Part shown: positions 17,229 through 26,214 of the stretch, in pieces
How positions within the stretch are numbered: position 1 is the first letter of the stretch
How the letters are laid out: each line of letters opens with the position of its first letter
Origin: an uncultured bacterium
GTDB taxonomy: Bacteria > Verrucomicrobiota > Lentisphaeria > Victivallales > UBA1829
DNA: 64,000 nucleotides
Assembly (NCBI GenBank): GCA_949292215.1
Contig: CASEYW010000123.1
Location: forward strand, 1 to 64,000
Direction of reading: 5' to 3'
The notes under the pieces: model-generated
What the model saw: only the letters and a program-made list of their open reading frames with translations
The model's database searches: none
What the model was told of the DNA's origin: nothing
Position numbers and translations under genes: made by a program

Positions 17229-18290
17229 ATGAAAAAAATTGTCTCATTGGAACAATTGCGCGATTTCCAGCGCAGCGGAACGGCGGGAATCCATCAGGAA
17301 CTGGCGCTCTATCTGCGGGAGAAGATTTTCTCGGGGGTGCTGACTCCGGGTGAGCAGCTGCCGTCATTGCGGGATCTTGCGGTACTGTGGAAAACGAATC
17401 CTTTTTCTGTTCGGCTTGCGATGGATGACCTTGTTTGCAGGGGACTTCTGAATCGTCAGCAGGGGAGGGGAATGTTTGTTGCTTCTTCCGTGAGGGAAAT
17501 TCGCCGGATCGGGATTTACTGTTCGCAGGAGTTTCGTCTTTCCCGGGATCTTCTGGCGTTTTTTTATCTTCGGGATGCCCTGAGCAGGCGTTTGCGGGAG
17601 TTGCAGTTCGAATTTTGTTTTCTGGATGACCGGGCATCCTTGCACGATGCTGTTCTCGGGAACCGGATTCAGGCGGTGGCGGGAGTGGTTGTGTCGACCA
17701 GTGACAAAAAATGGTTCAACAGTCTTCCGATCCGGAAAGTCGTTTTCATGCGTGATCCTCTGATGGATTTCGATCGCATTGCGAGAGCTCTGGCGGAACA
17801 CCGCTGCCGGCGTGTGGCGGCAATTGTTCCTGCGGCGACTCCCGGAGACGGAATCCCGGTCAGTTTTCTGATTACCGGCTTGAAATCCGCCGGAGTGCGA
17901 ATCATGCCCCGGAATCTCCGGACGATTTCTCCGGAGGCCCTTTCCGGCAGTACCTGGGATAAGGTCGGTTATGAAAAAACATTGGAACTCCTGACACATC
18001 CCCTGCGCCCGGATGCCCTGATCGTTTATCCGGACAATGCCGTTCCCGGTGTGATCCAGGCTATTTTGAAACTGGGGATCAAGGTTCCCGAGGAACTTTT
18101 TGCTGTTTTTCACCGCAATGTGGAACTGCCGTATTTCTGTTCGCTGGATGCCTTTTACCTTGATATGCACCTCTCCGGATTTGTGGATAAACTGGTTGAA
18201 AGTCTTATTCATACAGAGGAGAATCAGAAACCAATGCCGGAGAGAAGGAAAAAAACAACTCTGCGGAAAAACAGAAAGGTGGCAGAATGA
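17229..18290 (+). CDS. GntR-family regulator with substrate-binding-protein-like effector domain
   Basis: This 353-residue protein has a GntR winged helix at residues about 20-85 (ELALYLREKIFSGVLTPGEQLPSLRDLAVLWKTNP; DLVCRGLLNRQQGRGMFV) and a LacI-type ligand domain (IGIYCSQEFRLSR; AVAGVVVSTSD; RVAAIVP; PDALIVYPDNAVPG). The C-terminal tail is strongly basic (ERRKKTTLRKNRK). The first 14 codons of the longer frame are rejected because the promoter lies inside them. AGG sits 6 nt before the chosen ATG. Its stop overlaps the start of the pilin-like gene by 4 bp (ATGA), so translation of the two is probably coupled. Confidence 0.88.
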   Translation: MKKIVSLEQLRDFQRSGTAGIHQELALYLREKIFSGVLTPGEQLPSLRDLAVLWKTNPFSVRLAMDDLVCRGLLNRQQGRGMFVASSVREIRRIGIYCSQEFRLSRDLLAFFYLRDALSRRLRELQFEFCFLDDRASLHDAVLGNRIQAVAGVVVSTSDKKWFNSLPIRKVVFMRDPLMDFDRIARALAEHRCRRVAAIVPAATPGDGIPVSFLITGLKSAGVRIMPRNLRTISPEALSGSTWDKVGYEKTLELLTHPLRPDALIVYPDNAVPGVIQAILKLGIKVPEELFAVFHRNVELPYFCSLDAFYLDMHLSGFVDKLVESLIHTEENQKPMPERRKKTTLRKNRKVAE

Positions 18291-19003
18291 AGAAAAGCAG
18301 AATCATCAAAAACAGGGAAGTGAAATTTACTCTTTTAGAACTTCTGATTGTGATTGCAATCATAGCAATTCTTGCATCGCTTTTTCTTCCGGCGTTGAAT
18401 GCTGCACGGGGAAAGGCGTATGCGATCCAGTGTTTGAATCATCTGCGCCAGATCGGGATCGGTGCCCTTCAGTATGCGGGCGACCACAATGATTTCATGC
18501 CTTTCCCGAAACTGTCCACACCGAGTGTGTTTTACACTTGGAACGGTCAGCTTATCGGGAGTCCTCAAAAGAAAACGTATATTACGATGGACCTTCTGCG
18601 ATGCCCCCTGATGCAGAAAAGGATTATGGACGGAAGTGATTCCTGGTGGTTTTACAATCCTCATTATGGAGTCAATAACGGTCTTTATGTCAGTGGCGAA
18701 TCTCTGAAACTTGGACGTCTCAAATCGCCAGCCGCAAAAAAATTCATCGCGGAAACATGGGCGCACAACGGAGATGGAACTCAGAACCGGGAGAAAGGAT
18801 ATTACCGCTGGGTGAGAACGGGAGAGGCAGGCAATGTCAATTTCGGAGATGTCGCAGGACGGCATCATTCGTATGCCAACACCCTGATGCTGGGGGGAAA
18901 CGCCGAAGCCGTGCGGATACCGAATCCGTTCATGCCGCATGCCCCGGGGAGTCCGTTCTCTTCGGACCCTGAGAACGATTCCTCTCTGGATTACAGGTAT
19001 TGA
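18287..19003 (+). CDS. prepilin-type N-terminal domain protein (cassette 2)
   Basis: This 238-residue protein begins with a basic leader and [20 protein letters not shown], followed by FLPALNAARGKAY. Phe+1 and Glu+5 are present, but Lys takes the place of Gly at -1. After CLNHLRQIG comes a globular domain with several aromatic residues (SWWFYNPHYGVNN). The C-terminal signature is degenerate: GRHHSYANTLMLGGNAEA has GGN where the other five pilin-like proteins of this window have DGH. It overlaps the GntR gene by 4 bp and ends 8 nt before the glycosidase start. It is presumably exported or membrane-tethered; the partner enzyme is the next gene. Confidence 0.85.
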   Translation: MKKSRIIKNREVKFTLLELLIVIAIIAILASLFLPALNAARGKAYAIQCLNHLRQIGIGALQYAGDHNDFMPFPKLSTPSVFYTWNGQLIGSPQKKTYITMDLLRCPLMQKRIMDGSDSWWFYNPHYGVNNGLYVSGESLKLGRLKSPAAKKFIAETWAHNGDGTQNREKGYYRWVRTGEAGNVNFGDVAGRHHSYANTLMLGGNAEAVRIPNPFMPHAPGSPFSSDPENDSSLDYRY

Positions 19004-19011
19004 GGTGTCTC

Positions 19012-21312
19012 ATGAGAAATGGACGAATCAGGTTTGCTGTCGTGTTTGTATTATCCTTCTTTTCATTGCACGCCGAAGTCCCAGGAGATGTGTTTTTTCC
19101 GGGAGACGGTCGATTCCAGGCGGCTGGGAGGAAATCTTCTTCTCCATATGAGCTTCGTGATGCGTTCGGACGCCTGATCCGAAAAGGGCGAATGCGGAAC
19201 GGTACGATTGAACTTTCAGGACTTCCATGCGGATATTTCTGGGTTACGACGGAAGGAAGGGAGAGAAGTTTCTGTATTCTGTCGGAATTTGCTGGAGATG
19301 CGCGGCGCTCGCCGTTTGCAGTGGATGTTGCTGTTCGCGGAGGACTGGGAAGCTTTCGGGGAAGAATGCAGGAGGGCATTTATTTTTATCGCAGGCTGCT
19401 GGAATGTTCCGGTTCCGCGGTATTCCGGGAGCGCTTCTACTGGTTTGAGATTGAACGGAAACGCGGGGAATGGAACTTTTCTTCCACAGAACGGTTTCTG
19501 CGTCCGCTGGGTGCACAGATGAAAATGTCGTTCGTTGTTTCCAGTCCGCCGGAGTTCCTGAAGGGGAACAATGGACTTCCGACCAGCCTTGTAGACGTTT
19601 ATCGTTTTGCCCGTGCGAGTGCGGAAAAGTTCCGGGATGGCTCGTTATGCTGGGAGTTTTGGAATGAGCAGGATCAGGGAAGTCTTTTTCTGCCTGCACC
19701 GTGGAAATATACCGCACTCCAGAAAGCGGCGTGGCTCGGATTCAAGGCGGGTGATCCGGGTTCACTGGTGAGTGCCGGATCATTCTGCACTTATCCGCTG
19801 GGCGGAGAGACGATCAGCGGCGCAATGTTCGCCGGAGAGATGGCTGAGTACAGTGATCTCTTCAATTTTCATATTTACACTCCGTTGAGCCGTTATCCGG
19901 AGGTGATCGCCGGAATCCGGAAGTTCCTGCATCAGGAGCTGAAGTGCGATATGCCGATCTGGATCACAGAATGCGGAACCCATGCAGAAGGTGATGCCAC
20001 ATTTCAGGGTGTTTCCGAAGGCACGCGTTCTTTAAACAGGAAACAGGAGATGCTCTGGTGCGAATTTCTGCCCAAAGCGAATCTTACACTTCGTCAGCTG
20101 GGGGTGTCACGTATTTTCAACTTTGTTCTGCGTCGTCACATAGAACGGGATGGTTTGAAGGAGTGGGGGATGGTGCGGAAGGATCTTTCCGTGAAACCTC
20201 TTTATGCGGCTTATGCGGTCATGAACAGGGCGATCGGTTCCGCTGAGCTTCTCGGGGAAGCCCCGATCTTCGAGGATGGGAAATGTTTTGTCTTTCGCCG
20301 GAAGAACGGGACTTTCACACTCGTTCTCTGGAATCGTTCGGCTCTGGATAAACAGCAGGAGGAACCTTTGCCCGAGGCGGAATTCGATCGGTTGTATGAA
20401 CGTCAGGTTTCGCTGCGGGGAAGCGGGACCATTTCCGCTCATGATAGTTTCGGAACTCCGGTTCCTGTGCAGCAATCCGGAGAGACGATATCCCTGCAAG
20501 TTACGAAGTATCCGGTTTACGTTCATGGAGTTCGCCGATTCCCGGCTCAACTCCAGCCGCCGCACCCGGAAGGCAAAAAAGGGATTCTTTCCGATTCCCT
20601 GGATAGAACCATTGTATTTGATGGCGATCTGACTGGAAAGGATTCCATGCAAATTTCCGTGACCAATCTGGACTCCGTGGCGAAACGAATCCGGATTGAG
20701 CATAATCTGGCAGCAGGGACGGGGATTCCGCAAGAGGTGTTGGTCAAGCCGTTTTCCAGAAGCGAATTTTCCGTCGCCGGAATACGCTGCGGATGTGACG
20801 GTTTCGAAATTCGCGGCAGTGCGAATGGAAAACGCTCCACCCGCCTCTTCCTGCCGGCTCATTTTTTTCAGATGCGTCGGGTGCCTCTCAAAGGGGTTCA
20901 GGACCCGGAACGCTGGAAGAAACGTTCTTCCGGAAAGATGAGTATCGTGTGGGATGAAAATGTGGGCGGCTTGAAAGTGGATGCTGTTTTCAGTCAGCCG
21001 AATCGCTGGGTATATCCTTCCTTTGCGTTCCGGAAGGAGGAGGAACCACTGCTGAAGGATGCCGCTGGAATCTCCTTTGAAATCCGTACGGAACAGACAA
21101 GGGAGACTCTCAGCAATCCTTCTCTCGTCTGGATTACTGTTGCCGGAGACCGGAAATACCGTTTTTCCTGCAAGCCTTCCATCGGGGAATGGGTTGAAAA
21201 CAAAGTTCTGTTTCCGGAAGGAAAGATTCTTGATTTTGAGATTGGAATGAATCCGAAAAAAGAAAAGATCACCTACTGGGTCCGAAACATTACCTTGTTG
21301 TACAGACCGTGA
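19012..21312 (+). CDS. secreted clan-A-like glycoside hydrolase
   Basis: This 766-residue protein has a signal peptide (MRNGRIRFAVVFVLSFF..., probable cut near HAE). The start at 19012 has GAGGTG 5 nt upstream; a TTG four codons earlier is less likely. Residues about 105-400 fit a TIM-barrel glycosidase related to GH39/GH5-type clan A: WEFWNEQD with acid/base E219, NFHIYTP, and IWITECGTH with nucleophile E320. The rest (about 440-766) is beta-rich, with a C-terminal stretch resembling a carbohydrate-binding sandwich (WITVAGDRKYRFSCKPS). It is the last gene of the GntR-pilin-glycosidase cassette. The substrate is unknown. Confidence 0.75.
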   Translation: MRNGRIRFAVVFVLSFFSLHAEVPGDVFFPGDGRFQAAGRKSSSPYELRDAFGRLIRKGRMRNGTIELSGLPCGYFWVTTEGRERSFCILSEFAGDARRSPFAVDVAVRGGLGSFRGRMQEGIYFYRRLLECSGSAVFRERFYWFEIERKRGEWNFSSTERFLRPLGAQMKMSFVVSSPPEFLKGNNGLPTSLVDVYRFARASAEKFRDGSLCWEFWNEQDQGSLFLPAPWKYTALQKAAWLGFKAGDPGSLVSAGSFCTYPLGGETISGAMFAGEMAEYSDLFNFHIYTPLSRYPEVIAGIRKFLHQELKCDMPIWITECGTHAEGDATFQGVSEGTRSLNRKQEMLWCEFLPKANLTLRQLGVSRIFNFVLRRHIERDGLKEWGMVRKDLSVKPLYAAYAVMNRAIGSAELLGEAPIFEDGKCFVFRRKNGTFTLVLWNRSALDKQQEEPLPEAEFDRLYERQVSLRGSGTISAHDSFGTPVPVQQSGETISLQVTKYPVYVHGVRRFPAQLQPPHPEGKKGILSDSLDRTIVFDGDLTGKDSMQISVTNLDSVAKRIRIEHNLAAGTGIPQEVLVKPFSRSEFSVAGIRCGCDGFEIRGSANGKRSTRLFLPAHFFQMRRVPLKGVQDPERWKKRSSGKMSIVWDENVGGLKVDAVFSQPNRWVYPSFAFRKEEEPLLKDAAGISFEIRTEQTRETLSNPSLVWITVAGDRKYRFSCKPSIGEWVENKVLFPEGKILDFEIGMNPKKEKITYWVRNITLLYRP

Positions 21313-21460
21313 AGATTTTGGAACGGGAAGCGGGTTCTACTTCCGCGCACTCCCGGAATCGTCGGACCGTTCCTGGGAGAGAAAACGGTACCGGGACGGA
21401 AACTTTGCATCCCCCTGACTTTAAATTTCGCAATTCCGTGCTACATTTCCGGATTCCTTC

Positions 21461-22219
21461 ATGAATGAAAAAACGGATTCTGACATGGATATCAATCGGG
21501 ACAGTTTTGATGCGCCGCGGCGGATGACAGCATTTCTCCTGGTGGTTTTTGCTGTTTTTCTGCCATTTGCATTGAATGTGTCGCGTTATCTCCCGGCGGA
21601 ACCGGTTCAGCTCAGGCTGATTGCCGGGATTGCACTGACACAGGGATCGCTGTTTGCGGCTGCTGTTCTTCCATTTCTGTTTCCGCCGGGAACGTGGTCC
21701 GAGGTGTTGGTCAACCTCGGGCTTCGCCGTCTGGAGAAGGTCGAGATGATGCGGATTTTGAAACTTGCCGTTCCGCTGTTTCTCGGGATCACTCTCTGTT
21801 CCACATTGCTGACGACTCTGGGAAAATGGTTCGGAGAAAAAAATCCGACTCAGCCTCTGGTGGAACTGTTGATCAAGGCTCCGTTTTCCGTGTTCCTGAT
21901 TATTTTCGGATCGGCGGTGCTGATTGCTCCCGTTGTGGAGGAGCTGGCATTCCGCCGGGTTTTGTATTCCGGATTGAAACAGCTGGTTTCTCCGTTTGCC
22001 GCTGCAGTGGTGACATCGCTGTTGTTTGCCCTGGTGCATGCAGTGATCTGGCAGGTTCCTGCGCTTTTTCTTCTGGCATTGTTCTTTCAGCGGGAGTATG
22101 TGCGAAGCGGAGAAAAAACATCCTATACGATTTTGATGCACGGAGCTTATAATTTCCTGACTGTATTTTGTGCGTACTGTTTGCGTCTTTACTATCTTTA
22201 TACGGGGAAAATGCTGTGA
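21461..22219 (+). CDS. CPBP-family intramembrane metalloprotease
   Basis: This 252-residue membrane protein has about six hydrophobic segments and the three Abi/CPBP motifs: EELAFRR (E160, E161, R165), FALVHA (H193) and HGAYN (H227, N231). In related proteins these residues form the metal site for cleavage of prenylated or other membrane substrates. Its stop overlaps the GTG start of miaA by 4 bp, so the two are translationally coupled. No clear ribosome binding site precedes the ATG at 21461, and a second Met at codon 9 is an alternative start. The physiological substrate is unknown. Confidence 0.85.
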   Translation: MNEKTDSDMDINRDSFDAPRRMTAFLLVVFAVFLPFALNVSRYLPAEPVQLRLIAGIALTQGSLFAAAVLPFLFPPGTWSEVLVNLGLRRLEKVEMMRILKLAVPLFLGITLCSTLLTTLGKWFGEKNPTQPLVELLIKAPFSVFLIIFGSAVLIAPVVEELAFRRVLYSGLKQLVSPFAAAVVTSLLFALVHAVIWQVPALFLLALFFQREYVRSGEKTSYTILMHGAYNFLTVFCAYCLRLYYLYTGKML

Positions 22220-23136
22220 ACGGAATTCATAGAGTGATCGTGATTCTGGGGCCGACCGCATGCGGCAAGACGTCGATGGCGGTGGCTCTGGCGCGCCGTC
22301 TGAATGGAGCCGTGATCTCCGCCGATTCCCGGCAGGTCTACCGGGGACTGGATATCGGTTCCGGAAAGGATCTGGACGAATATGTGACCGGAGGCGAGCC
22401 AGTTGAAACACGTCTGCTGGACATTGCCGATCCGGCCGCCGGCGAACCGTATACCCTCGCGGATTTTATGCGAGACGCCAAGTGCGCGATCATGGAACTG
22501 GAATCTCTGGGCCGGATTCCGATCCTCTGCGGGGGAACCGGTCTCTACCTGCATGCACTGATCAAGGGGTATGAACTGCCCGGAGGACCCGCGGACCGGG
22601 AGTTCCGCCGGGGACTCCGGGAAGAGGACCGCCGGAAGTTTGCCGAATTGCTCGCCGGACGTTATGACCTTTCGAACGGCGAGGACAACAATTTGTATCG
22701 TCTTTCACGCAAAATGGAAATCGAATCCACCCGTACCTTTTCCCCGTATGGCGGACCTCTGGAGAATGCGGAGTATCTGGTCCTTGGCGCATTCCGGCCG
22801 CGTGCGGAGATTCACCGGCGGATTGAGGCTCGCCTGGATGAACGTCTTGCCAGCGGAATGCTTGATGAAGTCCGTTTCCTCCATGAAAAGCGGAATGTCC
22901 CGTGGGAAAAACTGGAGTCGTTCGGTCTGGAATACCGGGAGGTTTCCAGACATCTCCAGGGCAAGACGGCGTTCAGGGAAATGCGCGACCGGCTCCTTGT
23001 GAAGATTCGCCAGTTTGCAAAGCGGCAGGACACCTGGTTCCGCAAGATGCAGAAAGAGGGGGTTGAGATTCAATGGCTCTCTCCGGAGGAACTGGATCGG
23101 GCGGAGCAGTTATGCCGTGAGTTTCTCGAAAGATGA
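22216..23136 (+). CDS. miaA: tRNA dimethylallyltransferase MiaA
   Basis: This 306-residue enzyme adds dimethylallyl to N6 of A37 in UNN-decoding tRNAs. Visible motifs are the P-loop GPTACGKTS, ISADSRQVYRGLDIGSGK, LCGGTGLYLHAL and the late RQFAKRQDTWFRK. The proposed start is GTG at 22216, overlapping the protease stop as GTGA, with GGGGAA upstream; the longer frame to 22168 would extend far into the protease gene. The length fits the family. Together with tsaD at 6572, the window carries both major A37 adenosine modification genes. Confidence 0.95.
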   Translation: MNGIHRVIVILGPTACGKTSMAVALARRLNGAVISADSRQVYRGLDIGSGKDLDEYVTGGEPVETRLLDIADPAAGEPYTLADFMRDAKCAIMELESLGRIPILCGGTGLYLHALIKGYELPGGPADREFRRGLREEDRRKFAELLAGRYDLSNGEDNNLYRLSRKMEIESTRTFSPYGGPLENAEYLVLGAFRPRAEIHRRIEARLDERLASGMLDEVRFLHEKRNVPWEKLESFGLEYREVSRHLQGKTAFREMRDRLLVKIRQFAKRQDTWFRKMQKEGVEIQWLSPEELDRAEQLCREFLER

Positions 23137-23160
23137 ATCAGGTGTGTTTCCGTCCGGGAA

Positions 23161-24093
23161 TCAGTGGGAGGAGGACGGCTGCGGCTTGATCGGGTTCTTT
23201 GCTTTCTCCGTCGCCTCTTTTTTTTCCTTGCAGATGGTGCGTTTGATTCCGGCGACTTTTTTCAGTTCCTGCGGAACATATCGGTTGGCAATGACGCTGT
23301 CGAGGATTTGTTCCGCCTTGTCATAAAGCTGCAGGGCGATGAATTCGTCGGCGACGGCATTCATGACGGTGCAGTATTTCCGGATATCGATCGAGGGCAT
23401 CAGAACATGCAGTTTGCGTTCCGGTTCCTCTTCCCGGACCAGAAATTTTCCGAGTCGTTCCAGAAAATGCCGCACGGTTTCGGGATTGGCCGTTGCATTT
23501 GCTCCGTCGACGGTTCGCTTCAGAGCTTCTTCCTTTTTCTCATATTGAAACAGTACATTGATGCAGGTGTCGTATGCGTAAAGCAGCATCTCCGGGCGAG
23601 TGGTCTTTTCTTTCAGAAATGCGTCGAAAAAGAGAATGGCGCTGTCGATTCCTTTCATGGCGGCGATGCAGCGCATCTTTTCTCCGGCAACGGCGCCTTT
23701 TACTTCCGGAATCGTCTGCGGATTGGCTTCGATAACTTCCAGTTTTTCAAGAGCCTCCTGGTACTTTCCGGAAAAAAAGGAGGCGCTGTATTCTGAAAAA
23801 TCCAGTACATTGGTTAATTCCTTTGAAGTTCTACCGGATTCCCGGACCAGGGATGTGAGGCGGAGAACGGTATCATATTCTTTTTTCCGCATCAGGGAAC
23901 TTTCCGCTTTTGTATAGGCGCGGAAGATGGCCGAGGCATCGCTTTCGGGATTGTCCAGGACTTCAGTCATGGCGGTAATTTCCGGCGAGGATTCCTTTGC
24001 CGGGCGGCTTTTATAATAGGAATAGGCAAGAACCGCTGCGGCAATTATGAGAATGACTAGCGGCTTGATGAGAATTCGTTTGGAAAATGCCAT
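23161..24093 (-). CDS. membrane-anchored TPR-like repeat protein
   Basis: This 310-residue protein has a single N-terminal transmembrane helix (about residues 7-27, LIKPLVILIIAAAVLAYSYY) and an extracytoplasmic part made almost entirely of amphipathic helices with TPR-like spacing (YTKAESSLMRKKEY; SGKYQEALEKLEVIE; LQLYDKAEQILDSVIA). The C terminus is Lys/Pro/Ser-rich. The start at 24093 has GGAG 7 nt upstream; a Met ten codons earlier is the alternative. Such proteins usually act as scaffolds for protein complexes at the membrane. It ends 24 nt from convergent miaA and has its own promoter. Confidence 0.75.
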   Translation of the reverse strand: MAFSKRILIKPLVILIIAAAVLAYSYYKSRPAKESSPEITAMTEVLDNPESDASAIFRAYTKAESSLMRKKEYDTVLRLTSLVRESGRTSKELTNVLDFSEYSASFFSGKYQEALEKLEVIEANPQTIPEVKGAVAGEKMRCIAAMKGIDSAILFFDAFLKEKTTRPEMLLYAYDTCINVLFQYEKKEEALKRTVDGANATANPETVRHFLERLGKFLVREEEPERKLHVLMPSIDIRKYCTVMNAVADEFIALQLYDKAEQILDSVIANRYVPQELKKVAGIKRTICKEKKEATEKAKNPIKPQPSSSH

Positions 24094-24133
24094 TTTGAAA
24101 CTCCTTTCCGAAAAAGATTGCATCTATCATGAT

Positions 24134-24162
24134 AAGATATACAGGAAAGAAGCATTTTGCAA
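24134..24162 (-). promoter_or_regulatory. putative promoter of the anchored repeat protein
   Basis: On the minus strand TTGCAA (24157-24162) and TATCTT (24134-24139) are 17 bp apart, about 40 nt upstream of the start codon. Confidence 0.5.
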
Positions 24163-24247
24163 ATTCTTGCGGTCGGTTTTATTGTTCCGATGCTTCCCCG
24201 TTCCCATGAAAACATCATTTTTTTTGAAAAAAATCAAAAAGAGGGGG

Positions 24248-24276
24248 TTGACAGCGGAAGTGTACAGAGCTAAAAT
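24248..24276 (+). promoter_or_regulatory. sigma70 promoter of GntR cassette 3
   Basis: TTGACA (24248-24253) and TAAAAT (24271-24276) are 17 bp apart. The spacer contains the first of three GTACAGA copies. Confidence 0.82.
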
Positions 24277-24299
24277 TAAAACGTACAGAGGTGTACAGA
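24262..24299. repeat. three helically phased GTACAGA repeats (candidate operator)
   Basis: GTACAGA occurs at 24262-24268, 24283-24289 and 24293-24299. The start-to-start distances are 21 and 10 bp, so all three face the same side of the DNA. Two copies are preceded by T, giving the palindrome TGTACA. They cover the promoter spacer and the start site of the GntR cassette. Confidence 0.7.
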
Positions 24300-24320
24300 A
24301 TAAGCGGAAAAGGATAATTC

Positions 24321-25433
24321 ATGGTATCGCTTGAATTCAAAATAGACCCTGAGAGTCCGGATGCAGTGTATACACAGTTGAAGGATCAGTTGAGGTCTGC
24401 GGTTGATGACGGTCCGTTGTCGGATGCGACAAAACTGCCCCCGATTCGGACGCTTGCGGCTGCTGCCGGAGTAAGTGTCGGGACCATGGAACGTGTGGTC
24501 GGTGGAATGATTGCCGACGGAATCTGTTTTCGCCGTCCGCGGATCGGGGTCTACATCAATCGGAGAGTTCTCCGGACGAAGCAGCGCCATCTTCATTATG
24601 TTACTGAGGCATATCGTTCCAAACGGAATGATTATGGAATTGACCGGATGAAACTGTTTGATCTTCATTTGTACCATGGATTTCAGATTCAGACGCATGC
24701 GTATCCGCGTCATTTTGTGGAGTCTGCGGAATTTCGTTATGAAATGGAGAGTCTCCGCCGGGAGAGGCCGGATTGCCTTCTGATCAACCTCCCGGGACTG
24801 AGCCGGTCTCAGATCTCCTCATTGATTGATTATCCGTTTCCGGTTTTGTTTATCGGAGATTTTCATCTGGGTGAAGTCCGTATGCCCGGGCTGAATCTGA
24901 TCCGGGAGGATACCGGTGAGCGTGGCGAGAAGCTTGTCTCCCTTGCTTATGCTTCCGGATATCGGGATCTTGTCCTGGTTTGCGGAATTGAAAAGAATTA
25001 TTATGTTTCTTTGCTGATGAAGGGGGCACGGCGCGCGGCGGAACATCTTGGAATCCAGTTGCGTTTCCTGCACTATGAGGATACTCCCTGTCGGACGGAG
25101 GAGGATTGGCTGATCCGGAAGTCGGAACTTGTCTATCGGCTGATTCAGAACGGTCTGCCTGAAGCGATTATCTTCGACAGCGTTGACGGTTTGGATTATC
25201 TTGCCGGCGTTTTCCGGAGATATGGAATTGATGTGAAAAAAGATGTAAAACTCATTTCCAACAAGGAGATGATCGACGGTGGAATCTACTTCCAGCCGGA
25301 TTATTCACTATTTGCCGAACAATGCGCACAGATCATCCGGGATCTCGTATTCAGCGGCCGCCGTTTCCCCGGTGTTTGCACTTTGTCGGGAAGCATTCAG
25401 TACAAGTCGATACAGATTAACAATATTCCATAA
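24321..25433 (+). CDS. GntR-family regulator with LacI-type effector domain
   Basis: This 370-residue protein has a GntR winged helix at about 15-75 ([59 protein letters not shown]) and a C-terminal ligand domain ([65 protein letters not shown]). It starts with AAGGATAATTC upstream of the ATG and ends 14 nt before the pilin-like gene. The three GTACAGA repeats over its promoter suggest autoregulation. The effector is probably a sugar released by the LamG-glycosidase two genes downstream. Confidence 0.88.
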   Translation: MVSLEFKIDPESPDAVYTQLKDQLRSAVDDGPLSDATKLPPIRTLAAAAGVSVGTMERVVGGMIADGICFRRPRIGVYINRRVLRTKQRHLHYVTEAYRSKRNDYGIDRMKLFDLHLYHGFQIQTHAYPRHFVESAEFRYEMESLRRERPDCLLINLPGLSRSQISSLIDYPFPVLFIGDFHLGEVRMPGLNLIREDTGERGEKLVSLAYASGYRDLVLVCGIEKNYYVSLLMKGARRAAEHLGIQLRFLHYEDTPCRTEEDWLIRKSELVYRLIQNGLPEAIIFDSVDGLDYLAGVFRRYGIDVKKDVKLISNKEMIDGGIYFQPDYSLFAEQCAQIIRDLVFSGRRFPGVCTLSGSIQYKSIQINNIP

Positions 25434-25447
25434 AAGGAGAAAAAAAA

Positions 25448-26179
25448 ATGAAGCGTTTCACATTGATAGAGCTCCTCGTGGTCATTGCGATCATTGCCAT
25501 CCTGGCGGCGATGCTTCTGCCGGCATTGAACAAGGCGAGGGCGAGTGCGTACAAGGCAAGCTGTCTCAGTAATCTGAAGCAGCTGATACTGGCTGTCAAC
25601 CAGTACAGTTCGACGTATGATTATATGCCGAATCCGGAATACAAGATGTCTCAGGAAGACTGGGATGCCCAATGGATTACCCAGATGGGGATGTTTACCA
25701 ACTACAATACAAAGCTTTACGACTGTCCTGTTCGATCCAAAGCTTCAGATTACAACAAGATTACGATTGGCGACAAAGTCCGGAAAATCATGTCGGGAAT
25801 CGGTTCTTACGGGATGAATCTGCACTGTTACAGTGCGGCTCCGCTATCGATCTGTTCCTGGTACCAGCTGACCGGTCACAAGGATGGGACTTATGTATTT
25901 TTCAAAACGAATCAGATCAAATCTCCGTCTAATTTTATTGAACTTGGGGATGCTGTCAAGGCTACGACCAGTGTGTACGGGAGTCGGTCTCTGATGGCAT
26001 ACAGCAAACCGAATGATCAACCATACAGCCGTTGGGGAGCGCTTAGCGACCGTCACGGTCAGGCTGGCAATTTTGCTTTTGCGGATGGGCATGCTGCAAC
26101 GCTCAAACCTTATGCTCTTGATTCTCAGGATGGCGTTGCGGCTCAAAGAAAACGGCATCTGGAACTCAATGGATATTGA
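25448..26179 (+). CDS. prepilin-type N-terminal domain protein (cassette 3)
   Basis: This 243-residue protein begins [20 protein letters not shown], so the leader is only three residues and ends in Arg, not Gly. The helix ends with [18 protein letters not shown]. The globular part has many Tyr and Ser residues and ends with [15 protein letters not shown], an exact His-x9-Asp-Gly signature. A strong AAAGGAG ribosome binding site precedes it. It lies between the GntR regulator and the LamG-glycosidase. With such a short leader it is the clearest case in the window of a pilin-like protein without a normal prepilin peptidase site. Confidence 0.88.
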   Translation: MKRFTLIELLVVIAIIAILAAMLLPALNKARASAYKASCLSNLKQLILAVNQYSSTYDYMPNPEYKMSQEDWDAQWITQMGMFTNYNTKLYDCPVRSKASDYNKITIGDKVRKIMSGIGSYGMNLHCYSAAPLSICSWYQLTGHKDGTYVFFKTNQIKSPSNFIELGDAVKATTSVYGSRSLMAYSKPNDQPYSRWGALSDRHGQAGNFAFADGHAATLKPYALDSQDGVAAQRKRHLELNGY

Positions 26180-26214
26180 TTTTTTTTGAAACATGGAAAA
26201 AACAGGATCTTGTT

